Assembly: GCA_001414345.1 (NCBI GenBank)
Contig: LLCB01000314.1
Coordinates: 1-64,000 of the forward strand
DNA from: Hymenoscyphus infarciens
Lineage: Eukaryota; Ascomycota; Leotiomycetes; Helotiales; Helotiaceae
DNA: 64,000 nt
Reading direction: 5' to 3'
Shown piece after piece: positions 11,252 through 24,690 of the stretch; the first letter of the stretch is position 1, and the number at the start of each line of letters is the position of its first letter. A program made the position numbers and the translations under genes. Below the pieces are notes generated by a model. That model was given only the letters and a program-made list of their open reading frames with translations. It was not told the DNA's origin and ran no database searches.

Positions 11252-14034
11252 ATGGAGGGCAAGAAGGCCAAGGCGGGCGCTTCGAAAGATACCACTACAT
11301 TGAGCCGACTCAACGAACAAATCCGCGATTTGAGAGACTGCCACCTTCCACATGTGAGCCTTTCTGCGACAACTTTGATATCTTGGCTCTAACAAAGAAA
11401 ATAGACTCCTTACCTCCTCGAAGTTATCACAGACTACCCATACCGAACCGAGTTTCCTCACGAGAATAAAAACACACCCTTCCAATCATGGGAGGTCAAA
11501 CATCTGCAGTACATGACACTGGTTCAAGATGGCGATCGAGGCATTGCTACTGCCAGGGGAAACTGGGAGGATGAGTTCGCGGGGCCCCCATCCACAAGCG
11601 CAGATGCGCGCAGCAATACTCCGACCCCAAACGCCCTGAGGGAGACAAAGAAAGCATCTGTCAAATACTCAATCAAAGACTACAAGAGCATGAAGGAAAC
11701 GGGTGTAAAGCCATCGCCGAAGCCCCTCGCCGCCGACGCGGAGCGAAAGCCAGGTCACTCGAAAAATCCCAACCTTTCTGTTAGTACGCCCATGTCTCGA
11801 GTGCCCTCGATGGAAGGTGGTCTGGCAGGAGGAAGGCAGAATGGCGCAAGCTCAGTGGGTCATGTAGCTCGCGCGGAGAAGGGAACTCGAGAAGATCGGT
11901 TAGTTCACGTCATAAGTTGCTGCGCGCATCATGCTAATGCAGGTTCCCTAGATCAAGCGATGCATTCCCAGCTCGCCCAGAAGCAAGAGAACGACCTCGG
12001 CATAGTCTCAACGGCCATATTGACACCCGCGAATCCCTTCACAGCAAATCCCATACCCCAAAACTCCCAAAAGCTGATCAGCACTCATTACCACCGGCCA
12101 AGCATGGTCTACCTCCTCGGCCCCCATCTCCCCGCCGCGATAGACAAGTATCCGACCCTAGAAAGAGGCCTCTCGATTCTGCGATAGCTCCACCCGAGAA
12201 GCGAACGAAGATTGAGCCAACGAAAGCTATGTCAAACTCTCTGAATAATCCATCAAAAAAGCAAGAATTACGATCAGATACACGACCTTCCCCGCTCAAA
12301 TCCCAAAGGCCACCAGCTCAAGCTTCTCCCCTACCAAGAAAACCTGGCCAAGTTTCAAAATCTATCGATACAAAACAAGCTTCAAAATCCCATTCCGAGA
12401 AGCCTAATAACCTCCCACCTCTCCTATCGCCATTACCAGCCGATCTTGACAATGAGCCTACATCACATCCTTCCTCCTTTGGGTCACATGTAAAGGAAAC
12501 CAAATCAGGCCGAAATTCTTCTTCAAATACTCCCTCAACGAAATCTAAAGCCCCTAATCGAGACACTATTGTGGTCAAAAATTCAGTCAATGAATCATCA
12601 CCTCTATCTACTCCTCCTAATTCATCATCGCCACCTTTCATACTTCCACCAATCTTGTCTCCTGGTCTTCCCGAGATTGTTGAGCAAGAGCTACTCCGAC
12701 TACAACAAAAGGCGACAGCACTTAATACCGTTGAAGCTCGACACGAAAAAGTACGACAGCCTGACACGCCTGGCGTAGCTCGTAAGACTGTCAAATCAAA
12801 AGTTGGACACCCTCCAAAGAAACCGCCAGCAGAATCAAGCAAAACCCAAGAGGGTGAGAGGGCCGAGAAAGCTGAGAAAGTATCTAGTTCAACGCTCAGT
12901 CGTATCGTGAAACTGCAATACAGAAAGTCCTCACGGAAAGCCATAGAACAAATATTAAAGTCGAAACCCAAACCGCAATCGGAATACAAAAAACCCGAGG
13001 CAAAACCTGAGCCGAAGAGACTTCAGGTTACCCAGGAATCAGATTCGGAAGAGGATGCACCTTTAGCATCTCTTCAAAAGCCACCACCACCTCCAGCTCG
13101 AAAACGCCCTGTGGAGTCAGTTGAACCACAACCCCTGGAACCACCACCGAAGCGTAGAGAGACAGAAATACCTAAACCGAGCAACACACAACTCAAACCT
13201 GCCTTCAGACCTAGTGCACCTAGTGACAAAAACCTCCTCGCTACACCCAGGAGAAGCGAAGCCGTCAAAACAGTAGCCATGCGCAGAGTCGATTCAAACG
13301 ATGGCAACGCCCGTACACCCCAAGCAGCACCCGCCAGCACGCCAGCAAGTGCAGAAAAACCCCCTCGTATCAATGGCGATGTTAGTAGACCTATACATAA
13401 CAGTCTAGAAGTAGAACGTCTCATGGCGGAGGAGAAGCGGCATATCGAGCACGCTAACAAGCTGAAACACAAAATGGACGACATCCTCAAGATTAAATCC
13501 AAGACTCGCGAGATCGTGTCCGAACCCCAGAAGAAACTCGGTCTCTGCATTGCTTTTGAGAGTTTAACTGTTTACATGCAAGCCTTCACCTACTCTATCC
13601 GAGGTCTCCGCGCCTCCAATCGTCCCCCCACAACCTCGCAGTGGGAATCCTGTCTCCGACTGTGGGAATTCATGGATAGTTACTCGCGACAACTTCCTCC
13701 TTTTCAAGCGTTGAGTACGAGGCTGGGAGCGGTCTGTCGCGAGGAGTTGAGGAGGTGTGCGTTGGAGAGTAAGGAGTACGCGATGAGGGATAACAAGACT
13801 TGTGAGCTTTTGCGGAGCAGTGAGCAGAAACGGGATGTGCTGTGGCAGCGCGCTCATGCTTCAAGGGGGGTGCTTGGGGAGTTGGGGATGGGCGCTGCGG
13901 ATCCAGTGGGACCTTGGAGTAATGTTGGTGATATTACGGGGTTTGCGGTTGAGTTTTTGGGGGCTTATGCGAAGAAGGAGAGGGTTCCTTGGAGGAGGGA
14001 GGTTCTGGGTGGTGAGAGAGGCGAACGTGTTTGA
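11252..14034 (+). CDS. Long disordered nuclear protein with a C-terminal helical domain resembling the AF4/FMR2 (AFF) CHD
   Basis: Exons 11252-11353, 11405-11898 and 11943-14034 splice cleanly (introns 51 and 44 bp) into 895 residues. The joins are supported because the downstream frame is open only after splicing and the junction peptides read smoothly (LPH/TPYLLEVITDYPY and TREDR/FPRSSDAF). The N-terminus (about 1-80) is a compact conserved-looking segment with WEVKHLQYMTLVQDGDRG and GNWEDEF. Residues about 85-670 are Pro/Ser/Lys-rich and disordered, with an SDSEEDAPLA motif. Residues about 685-880 are predicted helical: EVERLMAEEKRHIEHANKL, KHKMDDILK, then FESLTVYMQAFTYSIRG and repeated helices. 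The HANKLKHKMD stretch resembles the AxKLKHKAD start of the AFF4 C-terminal homology domain (super elongation complex; fission yeast Ebp1 has been described as a relative). That assignment is inference; the alternative is an uncharacterised fungal nuclear protein. Confidence 0.75.
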
Positions 14035-15344
14035 GTATTTATGGGTTCGTGGGTTTGCGGGTATGGGATTCGGTGTTCTTTCCTTCGACCCTTTTGAGAG
14101 GGGTTTTCCTTTTTTGTTATTTTGATGAGATATGATGATACCGCGCGCGCGCGCGCGAGAGTGAGAGAGATACAAAGCGTTTGAGATGAAGATCTTTTTA
14201 AATACCCCCTTCACACAACAGATAAGAGATGATTGTGTGTGTATGCTTTTGGGTGGCGTTCATTCTGCGCGATTTTGACAAGGGACACACTCAGGGAAAG
14301 GATAAAAACCTTTTTTGTAATATATGTTCCTGTGAGCACTGAGATTGAGAGTGCCGATGTGACGGGGGAATGAAAAGGGACGAGAGAAGGGTGAGAGGTG
14401 AGAGGTGAGGGGAGAGGGGAGAGATAAAGAGAGAATTAAGTTTATAATGAAATACAACGCAAAAGAAATAAATCCGGCCTCCTCAAAATAAGGTGTCTAG
14501 TGACCTACCAATTCCTCTCTTGCAATCCCTTGCCTCTTATACAGTTCAGTTCAGATGGGGGCCAGTATGGGTCAAAACTATTCGGCTACTTGAGAGTTAC
14601 TCCGAGTTACTCCGAGTTACTCAGAGTAGAGTAGAGTATAGGAGATAGTTACTACTCTACTCTCTACTCTACTTATGACCTACACTAGATGGGAGAGTGA
14701 TTTTAGGATGTAAGCTATGTTTTAGGGTCTTGGGGATTGAAAAAGTTAATAAAAGCTTCCTCACTATGTCTTTTCGTTTGTTGAGTTCCACTTATATATC
14801 CCGAGTATTGTTGAAGGAGGTAAGTATTCAAGGAGATTTAAGATAATTGAATTATGTTACGAAAAACGGTTGAGAAGAAGTAAAAATTCGTTGATTCATC
14901 TTAATTACCCGAGTCTTCTCGGATAATGGGGTTCTTTATTCCAAGTCGTTACTAGCCAGTATAAACCTCAAGATGGAAGAGCAAAAACACGGGGCAAGTT
15001 AAATGTTCAGCAAGAAGCAAGGTAGTTGTTCTCATTCTCTCCTCTCCGCTTCGTCTCTCTCCATGCTCGAACAAGCACAGAAAAGCTAAGCTATATAGCT
15101 GAACGAGAGAGGGAAACCACTCCGCTAGACAAATCACAACCACAGCCATCCCATCCCAGCCTAGCAGCAAAAGAAAGAGTCAAATGCGTCCTATGTATGC
15201 AAAGCCAAATGCGCAAATCCCACAAAGAACAATCCCTCCCACAAATCCACAAAAGCAAGCCATTTGAATAGAGAACACGTCGAAGCCTCACTCTGCATAT
15301 CATGCTCTCGCCTGCCACATACAGCCTCTCAACCCACTCGGCGC
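14035..15344. other. Intergenic region between convergent genes, with simple repeats
   Basis: There is a (CG)n tract at about 14143-14158 followed by GAGA repeats, a purine-rich GAGAGG tract at about 14380-14420, and TACTCCGAGT/AGAGT short repeats at about 14590-14670 that can fold back on ACTACTCTAC. No ORF with conserved features is seen. The region should contain both 3' UTRs. Confidence 0.5.
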
Positions 15345-17896
15345 TCAAACATTAATAGCAACCCCCCTCCCCGAATCCATAAGAGCCGGTCCAAACGTAG
15401 CAGCCGTAGAACTAGGAGCTCTCATAGAGGTATGTCCCATAGCAAGCTCGTCCTCCTCGTCCTCCGTCTCATCCCCTCCCCGTTCCGCCTCCCACTCCCT
15501 AACCTTCTCCGCAAGCCACTCTGTAGCCTTATCCTTATACTTGCTCAACATAGGTCCAATCCCATTGACCTCACTTTTCTTCACAGTCCCGAATCGGTTC
15601 TTGCGCACCCGCTTGACGTTGTCTTCGTCATTCCAGCAGGAGTGCAGGTAGGAGACGAAGATGAGAGAGTTGTTCTTGTACCAGGTTGAGAGGTCAGAGT
15701 CGGTTTCTGATTTTACCGGGCGTAGGGAACCGGTTACGAAGGAGAGGACGCAGGGGATGCGGTCTTTGACGTCTGGGGATTTGTGGTTAGTGGGGGGTAT
15801 GGAGGATGGTTTGGGGGAAGAGGTACCTCGAGAGATTAATAGTTGCTTGATTCCGAGGTATGCGTCGCCGACACCAAGAAGGGCAACAGGAATGTTTGGG
15901 AGAGGTGCAAGATGGTTATCCCATAAGTATCCAAGCAAGTCCTTGGATTGCTGCTGTACATCATCCTCGGTGGTTCTTTGATGAAATGGGGTAGTATCGT
16001 GTTCTGGGATTTCTTTAGGGAAATTGACATCGATGACGCCGAACCCATTTTCTATAGCCCAATCAACGTAGGGTAACAGATCGGTAGTCTAGAAAATGAA
16101 TTAGCTCTAGCAGTATTTCTATGAGTAAATGACTAACCATCCATGCGTTATGTGACTGAACTGAATTGTCGATACTATCTGCTTGAGCAATAATCTCGGG
16201 TCTGATCTCCATTAGTAAATTGATTCCTGAAGGGATCGATAACTTACGGGTCGTGGATAATGAGTAAGATCTTCTTCGCAAATTGAATCTTCGGGGTCAC
16301 CAAAACTTGGTTATCAAAGACCTTGTTCACTCTGCTCCGCAAGACAGGCACCGAAGCCATATTATGCTTCTTACACAACTCGCTCTTCTCCCAGGCTCTC
16401 ACAACAGCACTCAGTCTCTCAGCCCTTCGATCAACCAGATCTGCGACTGGAACAATACCAGGTCTCAGACATTCCCAATAGGAGCTGAGAGTGGACCGCA
16501 CGTTTTCTATATCTCGTGATGCCTTGTTATTGCATGCTGGGACTTGCAACCGCTCGGGTGGTTCTCCCATCAGGGTCTGGGCAACTGCCAGAGCTGATCT
16601 CGAGATTGCGTCTAGACTGTATCCACCTTCAAGGCAGACTACAACTTTTCCGCCAGCCAAGGACATCAACATGTGTGTCATGTGGGAATAACATGCTGGC
16701 GTGACAAAGCATCCTCCTAGCTCGTCTCCGGCAGCTGCATCGAAGCCAGCGGATATAATGACAAGATCTGGGTCAAATTCTTGTGCCACTGGCATGACAA
16801 TCTTTTGAAATGCCGCCATATATTCCCCATCTCCCATACCCTGTGCGTGCCAACCAATGTTGATATTATATCCCATACCAGCACCGACTCCAACATTGCC
16901 TATTCCTCCATCAGGGATACCCTCCACGTCTGGCTTTCCAGGATAAAATTGCCCCTCTTGGTAAACATGTAGTGAGATGTATAGAACATTCGCATCTTCG
17001 TAAAAGATATTTTGTATACCATTTCCATGATGAACATCCCAGTCAAGGATAAGAACCTTTCTGCACGTCTCCGGGTAGTCATTCATGCATACCCTGGCTG
17101 CAATCGGAACGTTGTTGAAGATACAAAATCCCATCGACTCATTGTTCTCTGCATGATGTCCGGGTGGCCGAATGACGGCGATGGCATTTTTAACTTCGCC
17201 CTCCACAACCCTCTTACAGGACTCGATGGCACCTCCAGCGGCAATGCGTGCTGCATAATGGGTAAGACTGCTCACGTATAATGACTTGCGGCCTTCATCA
17301 AAGGTCATGGTCATAGCACGAAGCTCGGAAGCGGTTTTTGTCGATAACTCTTCGACCCACTCGTAATGGGAAGGCGTGTGGGCCAGACAGATCTCCTCTC
17401 TCGTTGCTTCTCTAGCAGGGACACGCCACATGTATTTCGTCGGCGCTGCTTCTAATATCTCCTGAAGCTCAGCTTCACTGCCTCCATAGATTAAGCCTGC
17501 TGCTCTAAAAGCGTTCATTATGGCTTCTATGCGTCGAGGATCTTCCGGGTGATGTGCATTATCGGAATAATCCGCGTTTGCATGGAACTTCATTCTATCA
17601 TCATAACAACAGCCTGTCGGCAGATATGATTTGCGTTCATGGTACACAACGGTGTCTTGGGTCTCTTCTTGGGATTCCTCTTGTGACGTCTCACTCATTG
17701 AATCTCGACGACCCTGGTGAACGACTTTCTCTACGTGGACTGGAGGTTCTGCATATGGTTGCGGTTGCAACTCTCGAGGATCAAGGTAGCCGCCGTTGAG
17801 AAGATGGCCATTGGTTTCGCATGAGGTCTCATTCTCGCCCATGATTGTATCTACTGTGCTGCTTTGCAGCATCGTAGAAGAAAATGGGGGCTCCAT
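15345..17896 (-). CDS. HDA1: Class II histone deacetylase HDA1/Clr3 with C-terminal Arb2 domain
   Basis: Four exons read on the minus strand (17896-16248, 16201-16138, 16088-15827, 15772-15345) give 800 residues. The introns are 46, 49 and 54 bp; the last is a stop-free multiple of three whose removal restores the expected ISR/DVKDRIPCV join. After a disordered, Ser/Glu-rich N-terminus the deacetylase domain runs from about 95 to 440. It has the catalytic RPPGHHAE (His247/248), zinc ligands Asp287 and His289 in DWDVHHGNG, and Asp386 in SAGFDAAAGD; NNVPIAAR and CLEGGYSLD are also present. The C-terminal third (about 500-790, VDWAIENGFGVIDVNFP, LGVGDAYLGIK, FVSYLHSCW) is the Arb2-type domain of Hda1/Clr3. 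Known role: removes acetyl groups from histone H3/H4 tails in the HDA complex or SHREC, causing silencing. All catalytic residues are present. Confidence 0.95.
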
Positions 17897-19342
17897 GACG
17901 GCCTATGTCGCCAGTGAAGACCGTGGTAGAGGTGAGAGGTGAGATGAGATGCAAGGTTGATGTAGGTTAAAGTGAGGACGAAAGCCGAAGTGCACTAGGG
18001 AGTTTGTTGAGATATGAAACCACTATTCTGGTCGAGGTGGAGATCTAAAAGTTTGTGAGACTGAATTCTAATGAAGAGCCAAAGGTGAAGACACAGGCTA
18101 AACTGATGGAGAGGGAAGAGCAGAAAAGGGGATGATTCCAGAAGTTTTCGGTAATGGCCAAGATACGCAGCGACAACTTCGCTGGCGTCCTCGAGTGTTT
18201 TATACATGAATCAGAGAAGTATGAGGCCAACAACCAAAGATTCAGCGCGGCCCATATATACAGAAAGTGAAAGCTGGATGGTGAATCAAGTAGTATCAGG
18301 TGACAAAAAAGGGCTGTTACGCGCGACACAAGAGGTGGCTGCATCGCTAATAAAAAGTAGGCGATGTAGATTAAAGAAACCAGGGTTCAGCCAGCTATAA
18401 AGACATTGTCCCCAACTTAAATCGACCAAAACAAAGAGACTCGTATAGCGAATTCAAAGGTGAAGTAGATGAATGGCATGGACTAACCTTTGTTCTCCCA
18501 ACTCGCGCCGACCGCGCCTCTGCTCTAAGCCCGCGCTTATTCTGGCCAGGATATTTATCGCCCCTTGATTCCTTTGAACTGGCGTTGTCGGAAAAACATA
18601 GTACATCAGTTTCCACAAAAAAGATGGTCTGGTTGGTTTGGTGTAAGAGATGGAAGCTACGAGGCCCAGATTGACAGGTGCAGAAAGCGCACGTCCCTCG
18701 AAAAAGTGGGACATGTGCTTACCTAATCATGTTTCTAACCAGCTCACCTGACAATTCACAGCTAAGCTAGCTTTTTATTAGCGTGGAGCTAGTGCTGAAG
18801 CCGAGTCTTTTATAGTCCGAGCGTTGTTTATTTTATTTATTTTTATATGCTCTGTCTAGCTCACCTAACAATTCATAGCTAAGCTAGCTGATTAACTTAA
18901 GTACTTTACTAGCTCTTCTGTTCGTTTCTTCTTAACATTGCTTTAAAAGAATACTATATAAAGCACGCTGAATTTCATGAGAAAAACTATTTATCGATAG
19001 AGTAATTACCATATGTAAATATAATTCGAGCGGTGATCTTAAAAAGGCAAGATAGGTCGACTAGAAGGCTATAAGAGTTCACGTTATTAAGGTTTGAAGG
19101 ATTCCGCAATTGAAAGGACGAAAGAGAAGATTCATCACGCCAATTTCAATTCATGAGTTGAGGGCTTTTATTCATATCATAAGGTTTTCATGTCCCATCA
19201 ATCGTCTGCTAAAAAGCATCATGCCCAACTTCATCTCATGTAACCCATTACAGTTTGCCTTTCAAAACATCTCTGCCGGGAAAAAAGAGCAATCAGAAAA
19301 GATGCTCAGATGATTACAGGTTCAAAGAATTGAGTGGTAATC
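17897..19342. other. HDA1 upstream region and GAPDH 3' flank
   Basis: Both flanking genes are on the minus strand, so this stretch holds the HDA1 promoter and the GAPDH terminator region. It includes a pair of direct repeats at 18742-18772 and 18857-18888, and is AT-rich from 18770 to 19060. No protein or RNA gene can be supported here. Confidence 0.5.
18742..18888. repeat. Pair of about 31-bp direct repeats with C-to-T/G-to-A differences
   Basis: The words AGCTCACCTGACAATT and CACAGCTAAGCTAGCT at 18742-18772 recur at 18857-18888 with two differences, both transitions of the RIP type (G to A and C to T). About 85 bp of AT-rich sequence lie between. They could be the remains of short terminal direct repeats or a local duplication. 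Confidence 0.7.
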
Positions 19343-20960
<1,618 letters not shown>

Positions 20961-22983
20961 CTAAACTATCTATTTTGGTGCAAATAGAAATAGAATTCTT
21001 TCCTTTCAGATATATGACAGCACTGATTGAAAATCACGCATTGAAGTGACTGTGGTGCTCACTGCTTACCAGAGTATACAGTATAGTATACATTACTTAG
21101 CTTTTGACTCACCCCTCGACGCCCTTGATCAATCCCGTCGGCCACCGAAGAAAGACCTCAAGGTGTTGAAAGAAACGACTACATAGGTAAACAGCGCCAT
21201 ATCTCGCCGAGTTTCGTGACCCCCTTCCCCTTGACCCAGTCATGCCACTTCTCCCCATCCCCAAGATGGACCAATATCAATGCTCCCTATCAATTACTTT
21301 CCCTCAGAAGTGTGCCCGTGGTTGCCAATAAACCCAAAGCTACTCTACGTACCGCCTCCGAAGTCGTCCAGTCTTCAAAATCTCCAACGCCACCCCACCA
21401 GCTCCATCCATACACGTGTTGTTCAACTTTTTCCTGATTGCATGGTGTGATGTTTGGGCATTCCCTCATAATGATTCGGCCAAGAGTGTTTGATTCGAGG
21501 TCAAACCGATGTTGTTTGCTCCTTGACAAATCGTTTGCGCGCCGGCCAATATCTCGGGTTTTCTTTTTCTTGATAACGCCCCACGCTGAACCAGAGGCTG
21601 CTCACAGTCTCACACGCCTTGCAGCGAGATGATGTTGGGAGAGATTAATTAGCTCTCTCATCCAAAACCTTGAGGGGTTTATATACTTATATCTCTCGTT
21701 TATTGATTTACTCAACTGATGGTGTTAAGAATCAGTGGCTTTTGGTATGTAAATATCTATCTGGCTCAGGATTGCTCTGATATTGTTTTGGGAGAATTGA
21801 ACGGGTCCAACACACGAAGGAATGACACTGACAATTGGTTACATCTCATCGTTGTACTACATCGGGAGCCTCCGGAATCCTGATCATCTCCAATCAACTC
21901 GTTGGAATGTCAAATCCCGGACTGGTCACGAGGTATATAATCACATGACTATCCTCACTTTTCGAGTCTTGCAGGTACAATCTAAAAGTTTGGTTGGTTT
22001 CTTACAGGTTTTCATGCCACTTGAGTTTGTCGTTGAAAACCGAGCTAATACACACTCGCTTAACCGAAATGTAGGTAGCTCAGACTTAGTCAAAAGCCTT
22101 TCAGCTTAGGTAACACCTGACGATGGAAACTGACCAGAGATTAAAGTAACACTATTTGAAAGAGCTTATTCTGCTCCCTCAACCTTCAACTGAAATTCGG
22201 AAAACAAATTCAATTATGCTTAAATAGCTTTTTACATCCAGAGAGTTTCAGAAGGGGAGGTACCTTGAGACCATAGTCATTGATTCCTGCAACCTCTAGG
22301 GAGTCTAAAATTTCATGGTTGGAATTTCAAATGTAAGTGTACACAGTTGAATTGACTATTCGATTACTACAAAGTTCACCTCGCTATGAAGATATCTCGA
22401 GGCTTGGCATGCTGAGGCAAGTAGGCTCATAATTAGCTGAGCAAACGGAATATATTTGCTTCACAATTGTGAAAATAGAGAGCTCCAAGGAGAAACTGGA
22501 TCTCTCTTATAACCAAATTTGGTTCTGAAACGTCATTGAAGTCTAGTAATAGGAGCAACCTAACTGGCCGAGCGGTCGAGTGGCATCTCCACCAGTTCCT
22601 GGCAGCTGAGGTCAGCCATGGTGAGCCACACACAATATATCTGCATGCCATACAGATGGAATGGCAATATGGAGCTAATCATAAAATAAACCTCTCGAGA
22701 TTCCATGTCCCATTTCAAATTTCCTCTCCAACCCCTCCAATCTCCAAATAAAAAATATCATTTAAACATCGGACGATGACAACTCTCACGTGACCAATAC
22801 GAAAACTTCCCGCTTACCTACCTTGCCTTGACGACTTTCCTCCCAAACAGCTCCGTCAATTCCAAACCGCCAATTGACCATCTTCCTCCCGCCAACCTAC
22901 CTACCCCGGCGTCCCTTCCACCACTCCAGCGAACCCAATTGAACCCATCCCCTCTCTTCTGTACACACCTCGACTCCTTCACC
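20961..22983. other. Intergenic region between divergent GAPDH (-) and COX5 (+)
   Basis: About 2 kb without a convincing gene. Short open frames are present but lack domain-like sequence or codon pattern. The COX5 proximal promoter lies at its right end, with a TCACGTGACCAAT motif at 22786-22798 and a C-rich leader from 22840 to the ATG. Confidence 0.45.
22786..22798 (+). promoter_or_regulatory. E-box fused to CCAAT box upstream of COX5
   Basis: TCACGTGACCAAT lies 186 bases before the COX5 start codon. It combines the CACGTGA bHLH core with a CCAAT box. The CCAAT-binding HAP complex and Cbf1-type factors are known regulators of respiratory genes in yeasts. The assignment rests on motif match and position only. 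Confidence 0.4.
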
Positions 22984-23856
22984 ATGTTGCGCAACTCCCT
23001 AATCCGAAGCTCGCGAACCATCGTACGATCCCCCGTTGCGGTCCAGCAAAGATGTGCACACGCGATCTCAAACCCAACATTGGCGGATATTGAGAAGAGA
23101 TGGGAGGCCATGCCACCGCCTGAGCAGGCCGAGTTGTGGATGGCTTTGAGAGATAGAATGAAGTCTCCCTGGGCCGAGTTGACGACACAGGAGAAGAAAG
23201 CTTGTACGTTTAACCCTCCACACGATACCACGCCATATGGAGCTCAGCCAGAGCTTCAATTCCACTCGATGGCTTTCTGCGAGCCTAGAGGGCAATCATT
23301 GTGAACCCATTGACCCCTCATCGAGAATCAACACTTCGCAAACGGACCTCGGGGGTAGAACAAAGCTAATATTTCTGTTTGTGATTAGCATACTACATTG
23401 CCTTTGGCAACCACGGTCCACGAGCTCTCGACCCTCCTGGAGAGAACTGGCAAGTTGCTGGTTTGGTTGCACTCGGTGTTGCTGTCAGTGGAGCACTTTT
23501 TGCTGGTATCCGTATGTTCGGAGGAGCTGGACCATCAACAATGAACAAGGAGTACCAAGAGGCAACAAACGAGTATCTCAAGGTACGTCACAAATTTCTC
23601 CACGCTATTTGGGTGTTTTCGGTCTGGTCCTATATTTTCGGATGTACGGAAATGGTCATGGCGCATGGGGTGATTGCAGAAAGGTGGCCATTTAGATGGG
23701 AAGATTTATTAAAGCATCGAGGAGAGCAGATATCAAGCATGGAACCACAAGCTGACCCATTCTTCACAGGCACAAAACGCAGAACCCATCACCGGTGTCT
23801 CCTCCGAAGGTTACTCTGGCAAAGGCCAAGTCCAAAGCGCACCAAAGAAAGACTAG
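22984..23856 (+). CDS. Cytochrome c oxidase subunit 5 (COX4/Cox5 family), mitochondrial
   Basis: Three exons (22984-23203, 23389-23582, 23770-23856) give 166 residues; the introns are long for this window (185 and 187 bp). The N-terminus MLRNSLIRSSRTIVRSP, rich in Arg and Ser without acids, is a mitochondrial presequence. The mature part begins near HAISNPTLADIEKRWEAMPPPEQAELW, a hallmark of the Cox5/COX4 family, followed by SPWAELTTQEKKA / SYYIAFGNHGPR across the first intron. One membrane helix (VAGLVALGVAVSGALFAGIRMF) precedes the intermembrane-space tail. It is a nuclear-encoded subunit of complex IV in the inner membrane. Both joins keep frame and restore conserved sequence. Confidence 0.95.
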
Positions 23857-24690
23857 ATCCTACGCCAAACTCCGCTCACTCCTCCCGCGACTTAATTCCG
23901 AGCACATGCCTAAATATTTTTCATTTGTTTTCCTGCGGTAGAAGTGGTGGTCCTCAATGTGCATATATGGGGTGGTTCTTTGAAAAAGTGGCAATCATAG
24001 AAAGGGGGTTGGAATGGTGGTGGTGGATGGAAGAGAAGAAACTTGTACAAAGATAAATGCTGCGTGCTGATATTTTTTCGGTTGGAGATTAGAGAATTGA
24101 TTCCATGATCAAAAGTTATTCCTCAATTTCCCGAGTTCCCCTTGCCGCGGTTCTGGACTTCTTTGCATGGGCTAGAGAAGGCGTGGCAACTCGACTGTGC
24201 GAAAATATTTCGGGGAACCGGCTTTTGATCCTTCAAGCTTCCTCGGCACGATATGTTTGATTTTCTTTCATCACGGGGTTATATGCTTTGTTTTCAGATG
24301 TCCCGAACCTCCACTAAGCGTTAACATATTTCCCACTGTAGCAAGCTACAAGATCTCGAGATGGAGGGACACAAGTGAGTGGTTAACTGGTTTCGCGAGG
24401 ATCGGGGCTACTTCAGTCATTACCTAACTACGTCTGAATGAATGAATGTTTTCCATCAGAGACTTCGGTATTTTGCTGGAATGTGAAAAGCTAGCTTACT
24501 AGATCAAGGACCCCCTTTCTTACTATTCAAATACTATTTTTTCCCACTCTTCTCTTCGCTTTCGTTTTTTTGTCTTTTGGTTTCTATTCCCTCTGTGATG
24601 ATGGGAAACTTCGATGGGTAAGTACTGATAAAGAAAGCTAAGGGTGCCGGTATATAGAGTAGTAGGGGAGTTATCGAAGCATTTGTTGCT
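23857..24690. other. COX5 3' flank
   Basis: The transcript end of COX5 and unassigned sequence. No ORF, RNA gene or repeat can be supported before the degenerate array that starts near 24690. Confidence 0.4.

Noticed and set aside
12318..12989. 223-residue minus-strand ORF opposite the AFF-like gene
   Set aside because: It overlaps a well-supported spliced gene and mirrors its Ser/Pro/Lys-rich codons.
22556..22625. tRNA-like word TGGCCGAGCGGTC resembling a Ser/Leu tRNA A box
   Set aside because: No GGTTCGAATCC-type B box or acceptor stem pairing follows at the right distance.
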